Assembly: GCA_963777915.1 (NCBI GenBank)
Contig: CAVZSH010000005.1
Coordinates: 248,001-312,000, forward strand
DNA: 64,000 bases
Direction: 5' to 3'
DNA from: CAVUPF01 sp963777915
Lineage (GTDB): Bacteria; Actinomycetota; Thermoleophilia; Solirubrobacterales; 70-9
Shown: positions 33,440 to 40,963 of the stretch, one piece after another
How the letters are laid out: each line of letters begins with the position of its first letter
How positions within the stretch are numbered: position 1 is the first letter of the stretch
Made by a program: the position numbers and the translations under genes
The notes under the pieces: generated by a model
Told to the model about the DNA's origin: nothing
Seen by the model: only the letters and a program-made list of their open reading frames with translations
Database searches by the model: none

Positions 33440-34405
33440 CTAGGCGCGAATCAGCTCGCGGATCACGTTGGGTGAGCCGACCGTCTGACTGCGCGTTCGC
33501 ACGCGGATCGGCTCCTTCGCCACATCTTTGACGAACTGCCCGAGGTCGGGGATCATCGAGTCCAGGCTGGTCGGCTGGGAGTCGAGTTCGCGCAGTATCT
33601 GCTCGCGGTCATAGCCCATAGCCGCAAGCCTCTCGGCCCCCAAGAACCGCAGATATCTACGACACCATGTCTTACGAAGTGGATTGGCGAGGGTGCGCTT
33701 CCACTTCTGGTCGGGTTCAGAGCTGAGCGCAGAGTAGCGCCTGCGTCCCGTCGGATCGCCCATACGGCCGTTGAGCTCCACCTTCGTAAAGCGCTCCAGG
33801 GCGTCGGACTCGAAGTCGATCTCGAGATAATCCATCAGGGTCCGCCAACGAGCCTCGTTGCCAGAGACAAGATCCTCGAACCTGACGGCGTGAGCTCGAG
33901 CGCGATTTGCCTCGTATGCAGCGACAAGCCTTGGCAGACCGATGAAGAGGTCGCTGCTCATCAGGGTGGGATGCCACGGTCCCCAGGTCTCCGTGATCGA
34001 GGCGAGCACGCTCAATGGATTGCGCCACAAGAAGATGAACTTGCCTTCGGGGAAAAGGCGCATGATCTCCTGCGCAACAAGGCAGTACGGCGGCGACTTA
34101 TCGAGGAAATAGGCCGCCCTATCGTTGGCCGCCTTCTCGTAAAGGCGAAGGGCAAATTGGCGCAGCTCGGCCAGATAGTCCTCGCTCCCCTCCGGAAGCT
34201 CTTTGCAGAAATCCTCAATCGCCGTGACCAGCAACGGATGGAAGTACTCGGCGTCTACTCCTCGCTGACGAAGCGTGTACGCATATGGCAGCAACAGCCA
34301 CGGCTCCGAGACCGTAGCCACGTCCTCGTGGGCCGCGATGATCCGCTGGATCAGCGTGGATCCGCTGCGCGAGATCGAGAAGAGGAAGATCGGTCGAATT
34401 GCCAT
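33440..34405 (-). CDS. Sulfotransferase-family protein
   Basis: A 321-residue PAPS-dependent sulfotransferase-like protein. The 5'-phosphosulfate-binding loop is at the N-terminus (IFLFSISRSGSTLIQRIIAA) and the 3'-phosphate-binding region is GKFIFLWRNPLSVLASITET, with conserved Arg and Ser. A C-terminal LGYDREQI-type segment (AAMGYDREQIL) is common in the family. It probably adds sulfate to a sugar hydroxyl of the exopolysaccharide or to a lipid. It starts almost face to face with the PAP2 phosphatase gene (176 bases apart). A second, distinct sulfotransferase is at 44048-45034. The substrate is unknown. Confidence 0.82.
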   Translation of the reverse strand: MAIRPIFLFSISRSGSTLIQRIIAAHEDVATVSEPWLLLPYAYTLRQRGVDAEYFHPLLVTAIEDFCKELPEGSEDYLAELRQFALRLYEKAANDRAAYFLDKSPPYCLVAQEIMRLFPEGKFIFLWRNPLSVLASITETWGPWHPTLMSSDLFIGLPRLVAAYEANRARAHAVRFEDLVSGNEARWRTLMDYLEIDFESDALERFTKVELNGRMGDPTGRRRYSALSSEPDQKWKRTLANPLRKTWCRRYLRFLGAERLAAMGYDREQILRELDSQPTSLDSMIPDLGQFVKDVAKEPIRVRTRSQTVGSPNVIRELIRA

Positions 34406-34581
34406 GCCTTGCTTTCAGAAACGGAGCTAGCCAGCCCAACCTTGCGACCTACATGGGTCAGCGCCCACGCCTCGTGTCAGAAGTCGGTGCTTCCCATGCG
34501 ACACCAACAAATGTCGCTCCCGCCGTGAGGCGATCTTTCGGCGTACCTAAGAGCCCATCGCATCCCAGCTACCGTTTCTGG

Positions 34582-35226
34582 ATGATTGAAAGCATCAAGC
34601 GCCCGGTTACGGGCTGCCTGGGCTGTGTGGGCGCCCTGATTCTTCTCACCGTGGTGGCTTACGAGGCCGGGCCGTTCGAGCGGCTCGACGCCAGCGTGGT
34701 GAGTCGGTTTGCTGCGTATAGGGAATCGTCTATCGGCGCTGTGGCGAGGCTCTTTGTGCACCTCGCGGATCCGCTGCCTCAGCTGGCGCTGGGGGTTCTG
34801 GCATGTCTCTTGGCGCTGCGCTGGGGGCGGCCCCGGCGCGCGATCGCGGCGGTCGCGCTCCTTGCGGGAGCGAACCTCACCACCCAGGTGCTCAAGGTGG
34901 TGCTCGCCCACCCGCGCTATGAGCCGATCCTCGGTTACCGTCAGATCTGGCCGAACTCTTTTCCAAGCGGCCACTCGACGGCGGCGATGGCGATGGCTCT
35001 CGCCTTCGCGCTCATCGTGTCGCGTCGCTGGAGGCCGGCTGCCATCCTGCTCGGCGCCTGCATTGTATTCGCCGTCGGCTGCTCGGTCGTCATCCTCAAC
35101 TATCACTACCCGAGTGACGTCGTCGGCGGATGGTTGGTCGCCGGTGGCTGGTGCTTTGCAGTGGTGGCGGGCCTGCGGGGAGCCGAACTCCTGCGCTCGC
35201 TTCGCGGGGCTCAGCTGGTGGGCTGA
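34582..35226 (+). CDS. PAP2-family membrane phosphatase
   Basis: A 214-residue protein with about six helices and the three phosphatidic-acid-phosphatase motifs: KVVLAHPRYEPI (KxxxxxxRP-like, with Tyr after Arg), PNSFPSGHSTAAMAMALAF (PSGH) and VVILNYHYPSDVVGGWLVAG (SRxxxxxHxxxD-like; here His and Asp are kept but the SR is replaced). Members dephosphorylate lipid phosphates such as undecaprenyl diphosphate at the outer face, recycling the glycan carrier. That role would suit the surrounding polysaccharide genes. I chose the ATG encoding MIESIKRPVTGCLG; 61 open codons upstream have no membrane or domain features. Confidence 0.82.
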   Translation: MIESIKRPVTGCLGCVGALILLTVVAYEAGPFERLDASVVSRFAAYRESSIGAVARLFVHLADPLPQLALGVLACLLALRWGRPRRAIAAVALLAGANLTTQVLKVVLAHPRYEPILGYRQIWPNSFPSGHSTAAMAMALAFALIVSRRWRPAAILLGACIVFAVGCSVVILNYHYPSDVVGGWLVAGGWCFAVVAGLRGAELLRSLRGAQLVG

Positions 35227-35423
35227 GCCGTTGTCGCGTGGAGTTTGTTGCGGAGGAGCTGCGCTCGGCAGTTACTCGGCCGCCGGCTACATGTGCAGGA
35301 GAAGAGCAGGGCTGCAGCTGTTTGATTCTCTAGCACGGCTACTTCCGGATACAGAGAGGGCAGGGTCGAGATCGCCCAAAGTCGTAGGTCACCAGTCTTC
35401 GCCTGCTCTACCCTCGCTAGCCG

Positions 35424-36059
35424 ATGCACCCAGATCATGCCTGGCCGTTCCTCTCAGCCCCGAGCCACCCGGTGCTGTCCGCGCTCTGGGCGGTGCTCGC
35501 GCATGGCTCCCTCGGCGTGATCGTCGTTCTGCCAATCATCTGGCGCCGTCCACGTCGGGTCTTCCTGGCGGGACTGGCCTTCCTCGGCGCAGTGGCCCTC
35601 GACCTCGACCACGTCGTTGTAGCCGGGAGCTTTGACCCGAGCAGCTTGGAGCATTTGGGTCACCGACCCGATACCCACAGCCTGCTCTTCGTATGCGCGC
35701 TTGCGCTCATCGCGCTCGCCATCACGCGAAGCCGTGTGATCGCCTGGGCGGTGTTCGCGGTTCTGGTCTCCCACCTGCTCTTCGACGCAGCCGGGGGTAG
35801 CGATCGGTGGCTGTACCCGCTTCAGCACCCGGACGCGATTCCCTGGCTCGCGTGTCCGGTCGGAATCGCTCTATTGACCGGGATCAGCGCGATCGTGGCA
35901 CGTGCATCGCGAGAGAATGCGCGACGCTCGGAGGGTGGGTCGCCGCCGGGCACGCACTCTCTTGGCGAGGGTCGCAGCGACCCATCGAGAGCCTCAGCGG
36001 TGATCGAGGGCCGCGAGGAGGAGGATCGAGTTGGCCGCGTAGTCGAGGGCCGGCTCTGA
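35424..36059 (+). CDS. YdjM-like membrane-bound metal-dependent hydrolase family protein
   Basis: A 211-residue protein with about four to five helices. The family's conserved metal-ligand pattern is visible as ALDLDHVVVAG, then LGHRPDTHSLLFVCALALIA and VLVSHLLFDAAGG, giving spaced Asp/His residues on membrane helices. YdjM/YfhO-type proteins are annotated as membrane hydrolases and their reaction is poorly known. The last ~50 residues are hydrophilic (GTHSLGEGRSDPSRAS) and overlap the end of the convergent GH9 gene by 66 bases, so the true functional end may be earlier. It follows the PAP2 gene on the same strand, with about 200 bases between them. Confidence 0.68.
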   Translation: MHPDHAWPFLSAPSHPVLSALWAVLAHGSLGVIVVLPIIWRRPRRVFLAGLAFLGAVALDLDHVVVAGSFDPSSLEHLGHRPDTHSLLFVCALALIALAITRSRVIAWAVFAVLVSHLLFDAAGGSDRWLYPLQHPDAIPWLACPVGIALLTGISAIVARASRENARRSEGGSPPGTHSLGEGRSDPSRASAVIEGREEEDRVGRVVEGRL

Positions 36060-37676
36060 GGTTACGTAATCCTCCCGGTTGTCTTCGTAGATGAAGTTGC
36101 CGTCGAAGCGCCGCAGAGGGCCGCCGGGCTGCAGGTGCTGGTTTAGCACCACGCTGCGAGGCGCCGGGCCGCCCACCACAGCGCCGTTGGGCTTGCTCGG
36201 CCCGAAGACCGAGGCCCAGCTGTGTATCTCCCGCGGGCTGTGGGGGCCGTACCCTGCGACGAAGCTAGCGCCCCACGGATTGCGGCCGAGTAGGTAGTCC
36301 CGCGCCCCCGCGGCGACCGCCCTGCCACCCGGCTGACCGGAGATGGCCGCAATCGCTCCACCCGCGCCGTTCGTGGAGGTAGTGCCCCAGATGAAGGGCC
36401 CGGCCGGGCCGAACGCGTTGCGTTCCGCGTTGAAGGCCGCCTCACGGCCGTTGCGGCGCAGGAACTGGCACGCCTGGCGGCGAGTCGCCGGTGGACCCAG
36501 CGCCGGAGCACCGAGGCGTCCGCAGATGTCGGCCGCGGCGAAGGGCGCTGCGTTGGAGTAGCTGAGGGTTTCCGTAGGATTGGAAGCCGCAAGGTCGCCT
36601 TGTGCATCTTCTAGATAGGTGGCTTCGCCGGTGGCCCGGTAGAGCGCCGCAGCGCCGGCCGCCAAGGAGTCCCGCCAGTTCGGAACCACGTAAAAGCCCC
36701 CTGCGTTCGGGATGCGAGGAGTCGCCCGCCCCGAGGACTTGCCGGCTTCATACCACTGGCGAGCCTGTTCGATCAATGTGCCTCTGGACGGTTCGGGACT
36801 GCGCATCGCGGCCATCGCCAGCGCGGCCGCCACCTTGCCGCCGATGTCGCCCCCAACCGTTTCTTCCCAGTGGTAGGCGAGCCTGTATGCGATCCCAGGT
36901 AGGCCCGAGGAATCGTCGCTTTCTGGGGGTCTAAAGCCCAGCTGGTGATCGCGGATGTCTCCCACCTGAGTGACGAAGAGGCCCGGCGCCGGATGGGCTT
37001 TGAGCAGCCAGCGTACCCCGACGTCCGCCTCTTCGTCCAAAAGCGAGCTCTGGCTGGAATCGAGCTGTGCCGCGGCCTCCAGGATCATCGTCGCGTAGGC
37101 GGTTGTCTGAGTGAAGTGGAGCATGTCCCCGGCGTCCATCCAGCCACCGGTGAGGTCGAAATGCTGGCCGTTGTATCGGCCCCCCGCTATGGTCGCGTCG
37201 TTGAGGTGGGAGGGGCCGTGGAGCAGGGCCGGTTCGGAGCCGTCGCGGTTCGTCTCGAAGAAGTGCAGGATCAATGGAATCAGCGTTTCCGAGCCTCGCT
37301 GCGAGACTACCCATGGCCGCGAGACGCGACCCGCGGCATGCACCCGGTAGATGCCGGGCTTGTGCATTGCGCTGAGGTTGGCGCGGAAGGCGCTCGGCCA
37401 AGGGGCGGCCGAGCCGGAAGCCGGCCGAAGCCGGCCGCGCAGGACTACCCGATCACCTCGGTAGACCTGGAACTCAGAACCCTTCAGCGACGGCGCTCCA
37501 GCGACGATCGCGACCTTCGAATCGCTGGGGGCGCTGGGCCCGCCGATGCGGATGACGCTCGGCGAGGCCGCGATGCCGGAGGCGGGCGTCACAAGTAGGA
37601 CGCCGAGCGCGAAGATCGCAAAGCTGAGCGCGACGTATCTTCCGCGAATGCGACTCCTGGTTTCTATGCCTGCCAC
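35994..37676 (-). CDS. Secreted GH9-family glycoside hydrolase (endoglucanase-like) with N-terminal Ig-like domain
   Basis: A 560-residue secreted protein. The signal helix is YVALSFAIFALGVLLVTPAS. An Ig-like CelD_N domain (about 38-125) is followed by an alpha/alpha-barrel GH9 domain. Catalytic landmarks are HFDLTGGWMDAGD (Asp181 and Asp184), YLLGRNPWGASFVAGYG-PHSPREIHSW, and NREDYVTSEPALDYAAN, where Glu541 is the probable proton donor. GH9 enzymes invert beta-1,4-glucan-type bonds. In this context it may trim or release a beta-glucan exopolysaccharide rather than digest plant cellulose. The end overlaps the YdjM-like gene. The spacing of catalytic residues looks normal for an active enzyme. 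Confidence 0.87.
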   Translation of the reverse strand: MAGIETRSRIRGRYVALSFAIFALGVLLVTPASGIAASPSVIRIGGPSAPSDSKVAIVAGAPSLKGSEFQVYRGDRVVLRGRLRPASGSAAPWPSAFRANLSAMHKPGIYRVHAAGRVSRPWVVSQRGSETLIPLILHFFETNRDGSEPALLHGPSHLNDATIAGGRYNGQHFDLTGGWMDAGDMLHFTQTTAYATMILEAAAQLDSSQSSLLDEEADVGVRWLLKAHPAPGLFVTQVGDIRDHQLGFRPPESDDSSGLPGIAYRLAYHWEETVGGDIGGKVAAALAMAAMRSPEPSRGTLIEQARQWYEAGKSSGRATPRIPNAGGFYVVPNWRDSLAAGAAALYRATGEATYLEDAQGDLAASNPTETLSYSNAAPFAAADICGRLGAPALGPPATRRQACQFLRRNGREAAFNAERNAFGPAGPFIWGTTSTNGAGGAIAAISGQPGGRAVAAGARDYLLGRNPWGASFVAGYGPHSPREIHSWASVFGPSKPNGAVVGGPAPRSVVLNQHLQPGGPLRRFDGNFIYEDNREDYVTSEPALDYAANSILLLAALDHR

Positions 37677-37847
37677 CCGTGCTCTGGCCGTATTAGAGGC
37701 CGACCAATCTAGCGCGCCTGGACAGCTACAACTGGACGTGGGAGTGAGCGGGGCAGGCGCGGTCCGTTGGCCGGGAGGCGCTCAGAGTCCAACAGACCAT
37801 ACAAGCCGGGGCGACTGACCCTATACTTCCTTCGACGCGCCAAGCCC

Positions 37848-38684
37848 ATGCCTCGATTCACTAATCGCGTGATCACTTGGGCGATGGGCTCCCGTGGCGG
37901 CTTGGTTCTCCGGACGCTCATTCGGCGGAGTCCGAAGCTGACAAATATCGGGGTGCGAGTTTTAGGGCGCCTGGAGGCTCTTCGCGACGATAGCCTCTCA
38001 TCATCTGAGCGCTGGACAGCGCGAACGCCAGATGAGGTGAGGTATTGGACGGACGCACTCCGGTCACCGGAAGCTCGCGTCCGCTTTGCGGATCGTCTCG
38101 ATCCAGGTACCGAGATCACAGGTCCTGCCCTCAAACGTGCGGTTGAGGAGATCGTCGCTACGGACATCAAAATTCTGGATGTTGGCTCCGGGCCCTTGAC
38201 GTGGGTTGGTAAGACATATCCCGGGAAACAGATCAAGGTTGTGGCAATCGATCCCCTGGCTGAAGACTATGTCGGGATCCTGCGTGATTGCCAGCTCGAT
38301 CCTCCCATCCTCCCGACCGCGTGCTCCGGAGAGGAAATTGTCAGGAGATTCGGAGCGAAATCATTTGACATTGCCTTTGCGCTGAATGCGCTGGATCACT
38401 CAGTGGATCCCCTGCTCGTGCTCGAAGACATGTTGACCGCCACCAACCCTGTGGGCCGTGTTGCTCTCACGCATATGCGAAACGAGGGGGAGCGGAACGC
38501 CTATTTCGGCATTCATTTTTGGAACGTCGACTGTCGAGGCGGCCACTTTCTAATCGGGAACCCCACCGCAAGCTATGATGTCACTGAGAGACTCAAAGAT
38601 AGATTTGAGGTCGAGTGCTGGGACTCTGGAGACGAACTGATCCATTGCCTGATACGAGCATTGCCTGAGCTCTCTCCGCACTAA
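37848..38684 (+). CDS. SAM-dependent methyltransferase-like protein
   Basis: A 278-residue protein from the ATG encoding MPRFTNRVITWAMGSRGG; a TTG 27 codons upstream is an alternative. A class I methyltransferase core is visible: IKILDVGSGPLTWVGKTYPG (glycine-rich SAM loop), KVVAIDPLAEDYVGILRD (acidic end of strand 2) and SFDIAFALNALDHSVDPLLV (motif around strand 4, with the HSVDP-type DHSVDP). The N-terminal ~120 residues are helical and basic. It probably methylates a sugar or glycan end. This gene marks the left edge of a stretch with visibly more A/T and less codon bias than the genes before it. Confidence 0.72.
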   Translation: MPRFTNRVITWAMGSRGGLVLRTLIRRSPKLTNIGVRVLGRLEALRDDSLSSSERWTARTPDEVRYWTDALRSPEARVRFADRLDPGTEITGPALKRAVEEIVATDIKILDVGSGPLTWVGKTYPGKQIKVVAIDPLAEDYVGILRDCQLDPPILPTACSGEEIVRRFGAKSFDIAFALNALDHSVDPLLVLEDMLTATNPVGRVALTHMRNEGERNAYFGIHFWNVDCRGGHFLIGNPTASYDVTERLKDRFEVECWDSGDELIHCLIRALPELSPH

Positions 38685-38940
38685 CAGAAGCGGGCCACAA
38701 CTTGATGTGCAGGACACTCTGACCGCAGAGGGAAATGCTCGTTGACGACGATGGACTGTCAGGACTGACGCGAGATCTATCACTCAAACCTAAATTCCAC
38801 ACAAGTGACCACGCCAGCGGCTTACATACGATTGGGATTAAGAGTTTTGGCCCACTTGACCCGGCTGCTTCCGCCTGTGCCCCTTTTATAATCCAGTCAG
38901 CTATTGCTCTCCGGCCAGCAACTTGGGATCAACGAATTAT

Positions 38941-40210
38941 ATGAATGAGCAGCACCATCAGTACCAAACGGCTTCTCTACGCGTTGTGCTAATCAGCGAC
39001 GCCTATCCACCGGTCATCGGCGGTGCGACGCGGGCAGCTCAACAGTTGGGTCGACAATTGCACTTGCGAGGTCACCAGGTGACGGTGATTACCGCGTGGC
39101 AGCGAGGGCTGTCGGCTTTTGAAGACGACAACGGTGTGTCAGTTCATAGGGTCCGAGGATTGGTTTCCCGAGTTCCGGCTCTTTCTACCGACCCCGTGAG
39201 GTACACGCCACCACCATTTCCGGATCCAGAGATTGCATTGCGCATCCGTAGACTAATTAAAAATGCCCAGCCTGATATTATCCATACATATGGTTGGCTG
39301 ACGTATTCATGTCTGCTTGCCTTGATTGGGATATCGACACCGGTGGTTCTCGCAGCGCGTGAGTATGCAAATATCTGTCCGGTTCGCGTCCTAGTAAGGC
39401 AGGGTATTGATCGAGGTAACGTATGCGGCGGGCCCCGGTGGGGAAAGTGTCATGAGTGCAGTGCCGGATTTTATGGGTTCACGAAGGGACAGGTGGCAGC
39501 GACTTCAATTCTTTCAACTCGTCGGCTGTTACGGCGCCGAATTAGTGCAGTTCACAGTACCAGTACGTTTGTCGACAGAATAATTGCCACGCATCTTATC
39601 GGGTCTGAGACCATTACCCGTGAGGTCATACCAGACTTTCGTGAGGACGAGCTCACTGGGCCGCCGGACGCGACAATACTGGCGAGAATGCCGGACAGGG
39701 ACTATATATTGTTTGTCGGTTCGTTTCGGCGAATTAAGGGTGACGCACTTCTGCTTGATGCTTACCGACAGCTTGACGGTCCCCCGCCTCTGGTGATGAT
39801 AGGAGCGCGTAGTCCCGAGCCTCTACCCGACTTTCCACCCGGGGTGACGACTCTGTTCGAACGTCCCCCACGACACCGTAATGGCTGCCTGGGATAGAGC
39901 TCTGTTTGGTGTGATGCCGTCGATCGTGCCGGAGGCTCTGGGAAACGTGGTGCATGAGGCAATGAGTCGTGGGCGCGCGGTGATCGGTACGCGGCCCGGC
40001 GGGCACGAGGATATGATCAAGAATGATCGGACAGGGCTCTTGGTACCGAGTGGAGATCAAGGGTCGTTGGTGGCAGCTATGCGTCGATTGCTTAGCAATA
40101 GTGACCTGCGAGAGCAGATGGGCCGCGCCGCTCGGGAAAGGGCCGATGTGTTCACAGTTCAATCCATTGTGCCGAAGATTGAAGCGCTCTACCGTCGTTG
40201 CATTGATTAA
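38941..40210 (+). pseudogene. GT4-family glycosyltransferase split by a frameshift
   Basis: The first part (ATG at 38941, after a TTG-opened frame) gives the GT4 N-terminal domain: VVLISDAYPPVIGGATRAAQ, IIHTYGWLTYSCLLAL, then a Cys-rich loop CGGPRWGKCHECSAGFYG and the start of the donor domain DYILFVGSFRRIKGDALLLD. It stops at 39897. The remaining donor domain (AAWDRALFGVMPSIVPEALG with EAMSRGRAVIGTRPGGHEDM) continues in the next frame to 40210. The switch falls at a run of five C (39865-39869); four C would restore LFERPHDTVMAAWDRA. It is either a recent inactivation, a phase-variable tract or a sequencing error. The intact relative at 60814-62052 confirms the joined order. Confidence 0.8.
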
Positions 40211-40297
40211 GGTTTCCCTTTGAAGGGAAGTGGTCTACTCACAGATGATGTGCCCGTCGCTGGTCTAGCAGCGTCGGGCATGTCGGCGAGTCCATCA

Positions 40298-40963
40298 TCA
40301 TTGGTCGTTGTGAACCTCGAACCATGAAGATCCAGTCAGCGGGCATCCGGCGCTGACTTTGCGAGGTGGTGTGATGATCCCGCCGGAGGCGGACCCGGTG
40401 ATGCCGCCTTCTTCAATTGCGGTCGCGATAGGGTCAAGCGCCGAGACCCGCAAGCCACGTACGTGGACGTCCGGGTAAAGATTGAACGGAAATTGTCGCC
40501 CGAGCCTCTCACCTGCCACGACGAGGCATCCAAGTGGGCAAATCTCTTGAGCGATGGACTGGAGGGTGGACGGATCACCGCTGAAGTCGACTGCCGCTGA
40601 CGGTTTGCGCTCTCCCACAGGAGGCATCGTGATGACGTCGAGACCAAGGAGGCGAGCGGCCTCAGTGGCAATGGCACCTCGGCCTGATACGGCGATGTCG
40701 TTTGCGGCAAAACGGGCGAAAAGGCGTACCGTGTGCATTGCCCCAGCCTCAAGGATTTTCGCGGCGAATCGGTCGGTCTTTACTCCGTCTGGAATAGATA
40801 TAGTGTGTTCGCCCCAGTTCATCGTTCCGTCGATGATGACCAAAGCGGGGACGACTACCTCCGGATCTCTCGGAATCCAGTCGGCGTCAACGTAGGCGAT
40901 AGCTTCAGTGGGTAGGTTCGTATGTAGCGTGATGCCCGTCGCGGTCTCCACCGTGTGTATCAT
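40298..40963 (-). CDS. Dehydrogenase-like protein, partner of the two-domain oxidoreductase
   Basis: A 221-residue protein. The second half resembles the Rossmann part of a medium-chain dehydrogenase: ANDIAVSGRGAIATEAARLL-GLDVIT, AAVDFSGDPSTLQSIAQEIC, and PLGCLVVAGERLGRQFPFNL followed by PDVHVRGLRVSALDP. The GxGxxA loop is altered (SGRGAIA) and there is no zinc-binding catalytic domain, so it is a truncated or specialised member. Its start overlaps the stop of the two-domain oxidoreductase by four bases (ATGA), which indicates that the two are made together and may work as a pair. The reaction is unknown. No full-length family member with this layout comes to mind. Confidence 0.5.
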   Translation of the reverse strand: MIHTVETATGITLHTNLPTEAIAYVDADWIPRDPEVVVPALVIIDGTMNWGEHTISIPDGVKTDRFAAKILEAGAMHTVRLFARFAANDIAVSGRGAIATEAARLLGLDVITMPPVGERKPSAAVDFSGDPSTLQSIAQEICPLGCLVVAGERLGRQFPFNLYPDVHVRGLRVSALDPIATAIEEGGITGSASGGIITPPRKVSAGCPLTGSSWFEVHNDQ

